A stretch of 14,025 bases of DNA from an uncultured Actinomyces sp. (GCA_902373545.1 CABKMZ010000044.1:1-14025); one strand, 5' to 3'. Positions 6,997-14,025 are shown, counted from the first letter of the stretch. A program made the numbers and translations. The notes: generated by a model not told the origin, from the letters alone.

Positions 6997-7500
6997 ATGA
7001 CTGATCTGCCTTTCCGCGTCGGCCAAGCGGTCGACGTCCACGCCTTCGCAGCCCCCGATTCGCAGCGCACCCTCATGCTCGCGTGCTTGGAGTGGCCGGG
7101 CGAGCGCGCGCTTGAGGGTCATTCGGACGCGGACGTCGCCGCGCACGCGTTGTGCGACGCGATGCTGCTGGCCACGGGCCTGGGTGAGCTCGGCACGGTG
7201 TTTGGCGTGGATCGCCCGGAGTGGGCGGGCGCGTCGGGCCGCGCGATGCTCCAGGAGGTGCGCCGCATGGCGACCGAGGCCGGCTGGGTGCTCGGCAACG
7301 CGACCGTGCAGGTCGTGGGCAACCGCCCGCGCATGGCCGCACGCCTGCCCGAGGCCGGTGCCGTCATGAGCGAGATCGCCGGCGGCACGGTGACGGTGTC
7401 GGCGACGACCTCGGATCGCCTGGGTTTCACGGGCCGAGGCGAGGGCGTGGCCGCGCTGGCGAGCGTCCTCATGGTCCGGGTCGCCCCCGCATCCAACTAG
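6997..7500 (+). CDS. ispF: 2-C-methyl-D-erythritol 2,4-cyclodiphosphate synthase
   Basis: A 167-residue enzyme of the MEP isoprenoid pathway that cyclises CDP-methylerythritol 2-phosphate to the cyclodiphosphate with release of CMP. It acts in the cytoplasm, normally as a trimer. Metal-site residues are visible as D13 and H15 (RVGQAVDVH) and H50 in [15 protein letters not shown]. The C-terminal [18 protein letters not shown] block is the family's nucleotide-binding and closing motif. The usual GDIG or GDLG reads GELG (63-66) here, a conservative change. Length is normal, so the gene looks functional. Its usual partner ispD is absent from the window, and ispF is enclosed by members of the membrane-protein array. 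This is unusual and suggests insertion of the array around a housekeeping gene. Confidence 0.95.
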   Translation: MTDLPFRVGQAVDVHAFAAPDSQRTLMLACLEWPGERALEGHSDADVAAHALCDAMLLATGLGELGTVFGVDRPEWAGASGRAMLQEVRRMATEAGWVLGNATVQVVGNRPRMAARLPEAGAVMSEIAGGTVTVSATTSDRLGFTGRGEGVAALASVLMVRVAPASN

Positions 7501-7554
7501 ACGCGGATCCCCACGCCGGCCCGACGCGGGACAAGCACGCCGACGCTCCTCGCA

Positions 7555-7563
7555 TGATACAAA
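7555..7563 (+). promoter_or_regulatory. Extended -10 box of paralog 2 (leaderless)
   Basis: TGATACAAA followed by CGTCCC and ATG 7570. It differs from the other four boxes by one base (C for G). Confidence 0.55.
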
Positions 7564-7569
7564 CGTCCC

Positions 7570-9480
7570 ATGAGTAACGATGATTCTCGCGTGACGCCTC
7601 CCGGCAATGCGCAGCCGCGTTCGTCGCGCGCACGCGGCGAGGAGTCCCCGAGCGGGGCCGACGCCTTCGTCCTGCCCGAGTTCGATTCCCTGCCGGACTT
7701 GGCACCGCTGCCCGACCTTGACGAATTCTTGAAGGCCGACCCACTCGCAGGATTCGACGAGGCCGTGGCCGCGCAGGCGGACACCATCAGTTCGCGCGAC
7801 GATGACGCACTCCCAAGCGCCGCGCCCGCAGGCGACATCCCATCGCTGCCCACGAGTCCGTCGACGCCCGCGGTTCCATCGCTGCCCACGAGTCCGTCGA
7901 CGCCCGCGGTCCCATCGCTGCCCGCGGTCTCGACCACACCGACGCAGAACACAGCTCCGACGTTCACCGTCGCCCCCTCCCAGGCCGATGCCGCACCCAC
8001 TCACGCAGCCCCGGCCTCGTCACGAACCAGTCCTGCCCAAGAACCGAACGAACGCGTCGCTCACCCTACGGGTCGACTGTCCTGGGGCGAGCAGAGGACC
8101 ACGAGTTCCGCCATCCCCATCGGTCTGGCGATCTCCGGTGCCATCGTCGTACTCAGCGGCATTATTTCCTCGGTCTACGCGGGCGGCAGCAATCACAAGC
8201 ATCCCACGCTCCCTCCACCGGACCTCGACACGAAACAGCAGGTCCTCCACGTGCCCGGATACCGTGGGGCCGCGACGAACACGCATTCCCTGTCGCCCGA
8301 GTGGGCCTCGGGCGTCGCCACTGCGTGGACGATCCCCACCACGAACGGGCCGGCGGGGACACCGCCGCAGATATACGTCGACGGGTCGGTCCTCTACCTC
8401 GCCGCCGACGATCTGACGGAGGACCGGAAGGAATCGGCCGTCACGGTGTCAGCCTATGACCTGTCGGGAAACGAACCCACTCTCCTGTGGACAACAACGG
8501 GTCCGACGGAGAACTCGGCGATTATGTCCTCCCACACGCCCGCGTTCCTCTCGGATGACGACCAGGTCTTTTTCCACGACGTCGTCATCGACAAGGCCAC
8601 GGGCGCGCAAACCCAGGCTCCCTGGAAGAGGGATTATCCTCTCGCGGTGGCCGACGACATCGTGGTGACGTGCTCGGCCACAACATCATGCGCCGGATGG
8701 ACGCGCGAGGGTAGCGAGTGGACAAACCTGTGGACGACGACCACGGCGATACAGTCGGGATTCGGGTTGCATAACCATGATCTGGGCTACGCACCTGCGG
8801 GCACTGCGCTCGCCGGGAGCGGCGCACAGGCCGCCGTCCTGGTCCCCACCGCCATCAAGGAACTCCCGCAGGTCCTCAACGTCCATACCGGCGAGGTAAC
8901 GACCCTGAACAATCCCGACGGGAATGCCGACTATCGGAAGGTCGAGGTGGCCACCGACGGCTTCCTCGTCTACGAGCGCAGCGAACAGGTCGGGTTACTC
9001 TTCGAACCCAGCGGGACCCTCCAGTCCACGTTCACAGCAGAGCCGCACCTGCCGACAGTCAGCCACGACGGGAGGCAGCCAACGACGTCGGACATCCACA
9101 CCTTCATGACAAGCACGAAGGCACAGTGGGCGGCGGGCACGATTGCGCTGACAGGCACGGACCAATGCGCCATCGAGTACAAGCTGACCGCCGACAGCGC
9201 CACACACACGATCTCCATCCCCTCAGCGGCACGCCCGGATATGCAGCCGGGCTGCTACTTCGACCCGGCCGACGCGCGTGTCAGCGTCGACGGATCGGCT
9301 CTCTACATCGACACCTTCAACTTCCAGGACACGAGCAAATATTTCATCGACACCGCCAAGGGACTGTCCTTCACGTCGAATGAACTCAACGAGGCCACAC
9401 ACCTCACCTGGGTCTTCGACGACATGCTGATCGGCCAGACCGACGGCGGAATTCGAGCGTTCGTGCCTGCCTCCTCCTGA
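7570..9480 (+). CDS. Paralog 2: single-pass membrane protein with propeller-like exodomain
   Basis: A 636-residue protein of the same unnamed family. It begins MSNDD, has three six-residue hexads (LPEFDS, LPDLAP, LPDLDE; 35-52), then a long Pro/Thr/Ser/Ala-rich region that includes two and a half 12-residue repeats (PSLPTSPSTPAV, 91-120). One hydrophobic helix lies at about 181-203. The exodomain starts GYRGAATNTHSLSPEWASG (230-248) and contains the conserved FFHDVVIDKATG, GWTREGSEWTNLW and VLNVHTGEV blocks, ending FDDMLIGQTDGGIRAFVPASS. Cysteines at 368, 374, 533 and 562 are shared with the family. There is no signal peptide, lipobox or sortase motif. The role is unknown; a surface-exposed binding or sensing propeller is inference. 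The start follows the shared promoter module. Confidence 0.82.
   Translation: MSNDDSRVTPPGNAQPRSSRARGEESPSGADAFVLPEFDSLPDLAPLPDLDEFLKADPLAGFDEAVAAQADTISSRDDDALPSAAPAGDIPSLPTSPSTPAVPSLPTSPSTPAVPSLPAVSTTPTQNTAPTFTVAPSQADAAPTHAAPASSRTSPAQEPNERVAHPTGRLSWGEQRTTSSAIPIGLAISGAIVVLSGIISSVYAGGSNHKHPTLPPPDLDTKQQVLHVPGYRGAATNTHSLSPEWASGVATAWTIPTTNGPAGTPPQIYVDGSVLYLAADDLTEDRKESAVTVSAYDLSGNEPTLLWTTTGPTENSAIMSSHTPAFLSDDDQVFFHDVVIDKATGAQTQAPWKRDYPLAVADDIVVTCSATTSCAGWTREGSEWTNLWTTTTAIQSGFGLHNHDLGYAPAGTALAGSGAQAAVLVPTAIKELPQVLNVHTGEVTTLNNPDGNADYRKVEVATDGFLVYERSEQVGLLFEPSGTLQSTFTAEPHLPTVSHDGRQPTTSDIHTFMTSTKAQWAAGTIALTGTDQCAIEYKLTADSATHTISIPSAARPDMQPGCYFDPADARVSVDGSALYIDTFNFQDTSKYFIDTAKGLSFTSNELNEATHLTWVFDDMLIGQTDGGIRAFVPASS
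7840..7929 (+). repeat. 36-bp in-frame tandem repeat inside paralog 2
   Basis: Units at 7840-7875 and 7876-7911 are identical apart from the last base, followed by a shortened third unit (7912-7929). They encode PSLPTSPSTPAV repeats in the disordered region before the membrane helix. Such repeats often change copy number between strains without breaking the frame. Confidence 0.85.
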
Positions 9481-9554
9481 GAGCGCACTGCTCACAGGGG
9501 GCGAGGCCTCGGCTGACGAAAGCGGAGAACCCACGCCCGCGTTCCACACGGGTG

Positions 9555-9563
9555 TGATAGAAA
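9555..9563 (+). promoter_or_regulatory. Extended -10 box of paralog 3 (leaderless)
   Basis: TGATAGAAA followed by CGTCTC and ATG 9570, in the 89-bp gap after paralog 2. Confidence 0.6.
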
Positions 9564-9569
9564 CGTCTC

Positions 9570-9900
9570 ATGAGCAACGACGATGTCCTCGGAACCCCCG
9601 CCGACGGGACGCAGGCACCCTCCGCGCGCTCGCGGGAGGAGGAATCCCCGGACAGCGGCGGCGTCTTCGCGCTGCCGGAGTTCGGGACACTGCCGGGCTT
9701 CGCGCCGCTGCCCGAACTCGCCCCGCTGCCGGATCTGGCCCCGCTGCCCGATATCGGTGACGTCCTCTCCTCCCCCGCGTCGATGCCCGGGGACGAGGCC
9801 CGGGCCGGGCAGGCGGATACCGCGGGATCTCGGGATGACGACCTGTTCCCGGGCGCCTCTCCCCTGCCCGGGATCTCGCCGCTACCTGACATCGCCCAGC
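9570..9900 (+). repeat. 331-bp near-identical 5' block shared with paralog 4 (copy 1)
   Basis: Matches 11718-12048 with four base differences by eye, all in the first 105 bp. Similarity drops abruptly after the codons for SPLPDIAQ. Confidence 0.9.
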
Positions 9901-11600
9901 TACTCGCAGACGCTCCCACCTCGTCCACCGTCGACGACACTCAACCCGTTGCGCCAGAGTCCAGGCCTCTCTCAGATACCGCTCCGACGCCCACCTCCGC
10001 TCACCTGCCGGACGCGGCTTCCTCGGCCTCGGCGGCCGCCACCCAGATGGATACCGTCTCCGCGGTCGCGGCCACGGCCTCGTCGCTGGCTGGACACGTG
10101 AGCGGCCGATCGTCGAGCGGCCGCACTCCCTTCCGCCTCAAGCCCGAGGAGAGCATCGGCGAGGCTGCCTCCGCCCTCAAACGCCTGCCCCGCCCCCTGA
10201 TCGCGCTCGGATGCGTCGTTGTGCTCGGCGTCGTGCTCTCTTTCTGCAGCCAACAAAGCGTCGAACCGATGACCTCGTCGACTCCGTCGCCTACGGTCTC
10301 CTCGGCGCGGTCCTCGCAGACGCCGACCGTGCAGGTGCCCGCGCAGGCACCGAATCTGCCTACTCGCGCGCCCGGCTACCGTGGGACCGCGACGAACACG
10401 CACGCACTGTCGCCCGAGTGGGCCTCGGGGATCGCGACCGCGTGGACGATTCCCGTTGAGAACACCTCGTCCACGTTCCTGCCACACATTTACGTCGATG
10501 GCTCGACCCTCTACGTTGCGTCCAACGCCACCATCAAGGGCGAGCCAGGGTACGCCGTCACTATTGCTGCCTACGACATATCGGGGGAACAGCCCACTCA
10601 GCTGTGGTCCTCAACCGGGCACACGAAAAACAACGTGGCCTTGACGTACACGCCCACCTTCTTGTCAAGCGACGACCAGCTCTTCTTCCACGACGTCGTC
10701 ATCGACAAGAAGACCGGCGAGCAAACCCAGGCCCCCTGGGGCATAGCGTTTCCCCTCGTGATGGCCGACGGCATCCTCGTGACCTGCTCGTCAACAACGA
10801 CGTGCAGCGGATGGACGCAGGAGGGCGGCGAGTGGACGAACCTGTGGACCACGACGACGACGCAGCAAAATCCGTCGGGGTTCCGTCAGCTCGACCTCGG
10901 ATACTCGCCCTCACGTAACGCTATTTCCGGCAGCGGCGAGCACACCTCCGTCCTGGTTCCTCCCAAGAGCGACCAGATTCCACAGATCATCAATATCCAC
11001 ACGGGGACAATCGCGTCCCTGAGCAACCCCGACGGGGACGGCAAGTTCCGAACCGTCGAGGTCACGCCCGAAGGCTACGTCGTCTACGAGAATATCGAAT
11101 CCTACGGGATGCTCTTCGACAGCGACGGCACCCTCCAGTCCACGTTTAAGACCGCCCGCAACCTGCCCATCGTCAGTCACGATGAGACACCTCGCAGCGC
11201 GCCGGACGTCAAAGAGTTCCTGACACACCAGAACGCGCCGTGGGCCGTAGCTACCCTGCGCATGACTGGCAGTCACCAGGATGAGTGCATGTTCGAGGTC
11301 ACCTTCACCGCCGACGGTTCGACGCGTACGGCCCCCGTCCCCGATGCGCTGACGCCCAGCTTGCCGTCCACCTGCTTCTTCGACCCGAAGCAGGTGAGTA
11401 TCAGCGCCGACGGATCGGCTCTGTACATGGACGCCTTCGTCGGTGCCGACACGAACAAATACGTCATCGACACCGTCAACGGCGAGGCCTACACGTCTCC
11501 GGCGCTCAACGTCTCGGAACAGCTCACCTGGGTCTACGACGACATGCTGATCGGCGCCAGCAAGACGGGAGTCACGGCCTTCGTGCCGGCGTCCTCCTGA
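9570..11600 (+). CDS. Paralog 3: single-pass membrane protein with propeller-like exodomain
   Basis: A 676-residue family member. Residues 1-207 are acidic and proline-rich, with five LPDLAP-type hexads (35-64) and a second LPGISP/LPDIAQ patch near 98-110. The hydrophobic helix is at about 208-226 and carries two extra cysteines (215, 226). The exodomain begins GYRGTATNTHALSPEWASG (269-287) and has the family's FFHDVVIDKKTG, CSSTTTCSGW, INIHTG and FVPASS blocks, with cysteines at 406, 412, 573 and 602. Its first 331 bp and last 75 bp are almost or fully identical to paralog 4, while the middle is diverged. This suggests recombination. Function is not recognised; propeller folding is judged from repeated short beta-strand patterns only. 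Confidence 0.82.
   Translation: MSNDDVLGTPADGTQAPSARSREEESPDSGGVFALPEFGTLPGFAPLPELAPLPDLAPLPDIGDVLSSPASMPGDEARAGQADTAGSRDDDLFPGASPLPGISPLPDIAQLLADAPTSSTVDDTQPVAPESRPLSDTAPTPTSAHLPDAASSASAAATQMDTVSAVAATASSLAGHVSGRSSSGRTPFRLKPEESIGEAASALKRLPRPLIALGCVVVLGVVLSFCSQQSVEPMTSSTPSPTVSSARSSQTPTVQVPAQAPNLPTRAPGYRGTATNTHALSPEWASGIATAWTIPVENTSSTFLPHIYVDGSTLYVASNATIKGEPGYAVTIAAYDISGEQPTQLWSSTGHTKNNVALTYTPTFLSSDDQLFFHDVVIDKKTGEQTQAPWGIAFPLVMADGILVTCSSTTTCSGWTQEGGEWTNLWTTTTTQQNPSGFRQLDLGYSPSRNAISGSGEHTSVLVPPKSDQIPQIINIHTGTIASLSNPDGDGKFRTVEVTPEGYVVYENIESYGMLFDSDGTLQSTFKTARNLPIVSHDETPRSAPDVKEFLTHQNAPWAVATLRMTGSHQDECMFEVTFTADGSTRTAPVPDALTPSLPSTCFFDPKQVSISADGSALYMDAFVGADTNKYVIDTVNGEAYTSPALNVSEQLTWVYDDMLIGASKTGVTAFVPASS
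9672..9761 (+). repeat. 18-bp periodic repeat encoding LPDLAP hexads (paralog 3)
   Basis: Five consecutive 18-bp units each begin CTGCC and encode LPEFGT, LPGFAP, LPELAP, LPDLAP and LPDIGD. Paralog 4 has the same five (11820-11909). Paralog 2 has three (7672-7725) and paralog 1 has none. Confidence 0.85.
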
Positions 11601-11611
11601 CGAGGCCGTGG
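11537..11611 (+). repeat. 75-bp identical 3' block shared with paralog 4 (copy 1)
   Basis: Identical to 13721-13795. It covers the last 21 codons, the stop and 11 bp beyond it, so identity extends into non-coding sequence. Confidence 0.9.
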
Positions 11612-11702
11612 TTGCTCCCGCGGCGATCGCTCGGCCTGCATCAGTCCATTGCTTGTCCTCACAAGGCCCGGGTTGCTCCTCACGTTGGTTGGCGTGCGGG
11701 TG

Positions 11703-11711
11703 TGATAGAAA
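11703..11711 (+). promoter_or_regulatory. Extended -10 box of paralog 4 (leaderless)
   Basis: TGATAGAAA followed by CGTTTT and ATG 11718, in the 117-bp gap after paralog 3. Confidence 0.6.
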
Positions 11712-11717
11712 CGTTTT

Positions 11718-12048
11718 ATGAGCAACGACGATGTCCTCGGAACCTCCACCGACGGGACGCAGGGACCCTCCGCGCGCTCGCGGGAGGAGGAATCCCCGGA
11801 CAGCGGCGGCGTCTTCTCGCTGCCGGAGTTCGGGACACTGCCGGGCTTCGCGCCGCTGCCCGAACTCGCCCCGCTGCCGGATCTGGCCCCGCTGCCCGAT
11901 ATCGGTGACGTCCTCTCCTCCCCCGCGTCGATGCCCGGGGACGAGGCCCGGGCCGGGCAGGCGGATACCGCGGGATCTCGGGATGACGACCTGTTCCCGG
12001 GCGCCTCTCCCCTGCCCGGGATCTCGCCGCTACCTGACATCGCCCAGC
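11718..12048 (+). repeat. 331-bp near-identical 5' block shared with paralog 3 (copy 2)
   Basis: Counterpart of 9570-9900. The four differences change Pro to Ser, Ala to Thr, Ala to Gly and Ala to Ser (residues 10, 11, 16 and 34). Confidence 0.9.
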
Positions 12049-13784
12049 CCCTCGCGGAAGATCCGACAGGGCCTGACAATGAGAAAGAGCCAATGGAGAG
12101 CGGCGTCGCCTGGCCCCAGGCCGAGGAAGCCCCGGCGCGGGACGTTCGCAGTGCCGCTGTGCTGGTCAGCACTTCCGTAAACGCATTCGAGCTGCTGCCA
12201 GACGAGACCACCTCGGAGGAGCCACAACATGCCTCGCGTGACGTTGCGTCCATAGCGGCCGCCACGGCCTCGTCGCGGAGGACGTCCGAAGGCGACCGGA
12301 CGCCGACTGCACTGCGCGCCCCAGACCTCGAGCCCTCGCGGACGTGGGTGGACAAGACAGCCGTAAAGCGGAAGCCGTCTGTCGTCATGATCGTGCTCGG
12401 CTGTATCCTCGCGCTCAACGTCGCGGTTTCCCTCTTCTCCCCCAGTCAGAGCGGATCGTCGTCGACGCCTTCGTCCCATCAGACCTCGTCGCGTTCCGCC
12501 GCACAGGCGAACTCCGAGGTACGCGAACATGCGGCGAACCTGCCGACCCGCGCGCCCGGGTACCGCGGGAGTGCCACGAACACACATTCCATATCGCCGC
12601 AGTGGTCCTCGGGCGTCGCCACCGCGTGGACGCTCGAGCTGCCGCCAGAAATGACTCAGTTCGGACCGCAGATGTTCGCCGAGGGTCAGGTCCTCTACAT
12701 CGCCGGCAACGACACGATCGAGGGCCAGCGCGGTTCCGCCGTCAGAACTCAGGCCTACGACCTGTCCGGGGAGGAACCCACCCTCCTGTGGGACACGGTC
12801 GGCCCCACGGAAAACTCCGCGATCATGACGTACACACCCGCGTTCGTGTCGAGCGAGACCCAGCTCTTTTTCCACGACGTAGTCATCGACAAGGCAACCG
12901 GCGAGCAGACACAGGCCCCGTGGGGCGATGATTTTCCCCTCGCGCAGGCCGACGGCATCGTGGTGACCTGTTCGACGACATCCTCGTGCCGCGGGTGGAT
13001 GCAAACCTCCGGCGAGTGGACGAATCTGTGGACGACGACAACGAATCCACAGACGTCCTACGGGTTGAGTAACCAGGGTTTGGGCTATGCGCCCGCAGGC
13101 ACCACGCGCTCCGGCACGGGTGAACTCGCCTCCGTCCTGGTCCCCTTCAACTATCAGGAAACCCCGCAGATCATCAACATCCATACCGGAAAGACAACGT
13201 ACCTGCCCAGCCCCGACCAGTCAGGCTTGGGCCAATACGTCGAGGTGGCGACCGACGGCTTCGTCGTCATAGACGTCAGCAAGAAGCAGGGGTTCCTCAC
13301 CGACAGCTCGGGGGCCCGCCAATCCACGTTCTCAACCGATGAATATCTGCGTCTACCCGCAGTCAGCCGTGACGGTAGCAACCCGAGCACTGCGGATATC
13401 AAGACCTTCATGACGACGAAGACTGCGAATTGGGCGACGGGCACGGTAGGCCTCGTGGGTAAGGACGACTGTTCCATCCAGGTCACCCTCACCTCCGACG
13501 GGTCGTCGCGCACGACTCCGGTCCCCGGCGTGCTGAGCCAGCACATGACCAGTACGTGCCTCTTCAGCCCGAAGGAGGTTCGCGTGAGCGCGGATGGTTC
13601 GGTCCTCTATGCCGATACCTTCACCTACCAGGACCAGAGCCGGTACTTCATCGATACCGCCAACGGGCTCACCTACACATCAAACCTTCTCAACCTGCCG
13701 AAACAGACCATGTGGGTCTTCGACGACATGCTGATCGGCGCCAGCAAGACGGGAGTCACGGCCTTCGTGCCGGCGTCCTCCTGA
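11718..13784 (+). CDS. Paralog 4: single-pass membrane protein with propeller-like exodomain
   Basis: A 688-residue family member, the longest complete one. The first 110 residues nearly equal those of paralog 3, including the five LPDLAP-type hexads. Residues 111-215 are then unique and acidic. A short basic patch (VKRKP) precedes the helix at about 220-240. The exodomain starts GYRGSATNTHSISPQWSSG (281-299) and carries the conserved FFHDVVIDKATG, CSTTSSCRGW, INIHTG, VSADGSVLYAD and FVPASS blocks; cysteines are at 418, 424, 585 and 614. No catalytic motif, signal peptide or anchor motif was found. The strongest reading is a type II membrane protein with an external propeller-like domain. The partner and ligand are unknown. 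Confidence 0.82.
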   Translation: MSNDDVLGTSTDGTQGPSARSREEESPDSGGVFSLPEFGTLPGFAPLPELAPLPDLAPLPDIGDVLSSPASMPGDEARAGQADTAGSRDDDLFPGASPLPGISPLPDIAQPLAEDPTGPDNEKEPMESGVAWPQAEEAPARDVRSAAVLVSTSVNAFELLPDETTSEEPQHASRDVASIAAATASSRRTSEGDRTPTALRAPDLEPSRTWVDKTAVKRKPSVVMIVLGCILALNVAVSLFSPSQSGSSSTPSSHQTSSRSAAQANSEVREHAANLPTRAPGYRGSATNTHSISPQWSSGVATAWTLELPPEMTQFGPQMFAEGQVLYIAGNDTIEGQRGSAVRTQAYDLSGEEPTLLWDTVGPTENSAIMTYTPAFVSSETQLFFHDVVIDKATGEQTQAPWGDDFPLAQADGIVVTCSTTSSCRGWMQTSGEWTNLWTTTTNPQTSYGLSNQGLGYAPAGTTRSGTGELASVLVPFNYQETPQIINIHTGKTTYLPSPDQSGLGQYVEVATDGFVVIDVSKKQGFLTDSSGARQSTFSTDEYLRLPAVSRDGSNPSTADIKTFMTTKTANWATGTVGLVGKDDCSIQVTLTSDGSSRTTPVPGVLSQHMTSTCLFSPKEVRVSADGSVLYADTFTYQDQSRYFIDTANGLTYTSNLLNLPKQTMWVFDDMLIGASKTGVTAFVPASS

Positions 13785-13795
13785 CGAGGCCGTGG
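13721..13795 (+). repeat. 75-bp identical 3' block shared with paralog 3 (copy 2)
   Basis: Counterpart of 11537-11611, including the stop codon and 11 bp of downstream sequence. Confidence 0.9.
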
Positions 13796-13818
13796 CGGGC
13801 CAGGGGAGAACCGCGTGA

Positions 13819-13887
13819 GCCTTCGACGGCATGGGCATCGGAATGACCGAGAGCGGTATCGAGGCGTTCGTCGCGGTGTCTTCCTGT
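13819..13887 (+). pseudogene. Relic C-terminus of a lost paralog
   Basis: Between paralogs 4 and 5 the plus frame reads FDGMGIGMTESGIEAFV and then AVSS (13822-13884). This lines up with the family's C-terminal end, for example FDDMLIGQTDGGIRAFV then PASS of paralog 2, with 13 of 21 positions equal. A stop codon lies just upstream in frame (13816-13818), and the usual TGA after the final serines is now TGT. No start or membrane helix remains. This is the degraded tail of a former array member. Confidence 0.7.
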
Positions 13888-13921
13888 TGTTGGGACCGGT
13901 TACCACGCCGCCATTACCCTG

Positions 13922-13930
13922 TGATAGAAA
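13922..13930 (+). promoter_or_regulatory. Extended -10 box of paralog 5 (leaderless)
   Basis: TGATAGAAA followed by CTACTC and ATG 13937. Confidence 0.6.
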
Positions 13931-13936
13931 CTACTC

Positions 13937-14025
13937 ATGAGCAATGACGATCATCCGGGCATGAACACTCCCCCGCAGGCCGAGCAGTGGGTGCCGCCGA
14001 GCGGGACGCCCCCAATCCCCCAGCC
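13937..14025 (+). CDS. Paralog 5 (partial, runs off the window)
   Basis: The frame from ATG 13937 reads MSNDDHPGMNTPPQAEQ followed by WVPPSGTPPIPQ and continues past the right edge. It shares the MSNDD start with paralogs 2-4, the proline-rich opening and the same promoter-start module. I therefore expect a long disordered N-terminus, one membrane helix and the propeller-like exodomain, but only 29 residues are visible. There are no LPDLAP hexads yet at this point, and the sequence after MSNDD differs from paralogs 3 and 4. Confidence 0.7.
   Translation, partial: MSNDDHPGMNTPPQAEQWVPPSGTPPIPQ

Noticed and set aside
5389..13784. Lipoprotein, sortase-anchored or secreted enzyme function for the paralogs
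   Set aside because: No N-terminal signal peptide, lipobox, LPXTG motif or catalytic signature was found; the hydrophobic segment is internal, at about residue 94-240.

Overview
The window looks like chromosome from a high-GC actinobacterium. An oral or commensal Actinomycetaceae member (Actinomyces/Schaalia type) is my best guess. The evidence is high GC, a long actinobacterial-type threonine synthase, an actinobacterial-type IspF, and many start codons placed about 6 nt after a TANNNT-like -10 box with no Shine-Dalgarno (leaderless genes). The genus is inference, not proof.

Layout. Bases 1-2200 are a repeat-rich, gene-poor stretch holding one clear gene, a DUF1697 protein (409-951, minus). 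It is surrounded by a 55-bp exact direct repeat (1-55 and 1120-1174) that carries a -10 box and the first codons of a lost gene. There are also two copies of a 109-bp symmetric, inverted-repeat-bounded element (84-192 and 1536-1644) and a 19-bp tandem array of eight units ending in inverted units (1701-1892). Bases 2204-5264 carry two minus-strand housekeeping genes, cysS and thrC, separated by a long terminator-like hairpin. From 5389 to the right edge all genes are on the plus strand.

The right-hand region is the most interesting part. It is a tandem array of four complete paralogs (530, 636, 676 and 688 aa) plus the first 29 codons of a fifth, with ispF (isoprenoid synthesis) sitting between the first and second. 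Each complete protein has a disordered, proline-rich, presumably cytoplasmic N-terminus, one transmembrane helix, and a secreted-side domain that looks like a beta-propeller with four conserved cysteines. I do not recognise the family by name. All five start with the same promoter-start module, TGATAGAAAC (TGATACAAAC in the second) followed by N5 and then ATG or GTG, which predicts leaderless mRNAs. Paralogs 3 and 4 are nearly identical over their first 331 bp and exactly identical over their last 75 bp, but are clearly diverged between. This pattern suggests recombination or gene conversion. A fragment of another paralog's C-terminus lies between paralogs 4 and 5, so the array has lost members.

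The housekeeping genes do not clearly cooperate with the paralog array. In many actinobacteria ispD, ispF and cysS are neighbours; here ispF and cysS are close but divergent and separated by thrC and paralog 1, so the locus appears rearranged.
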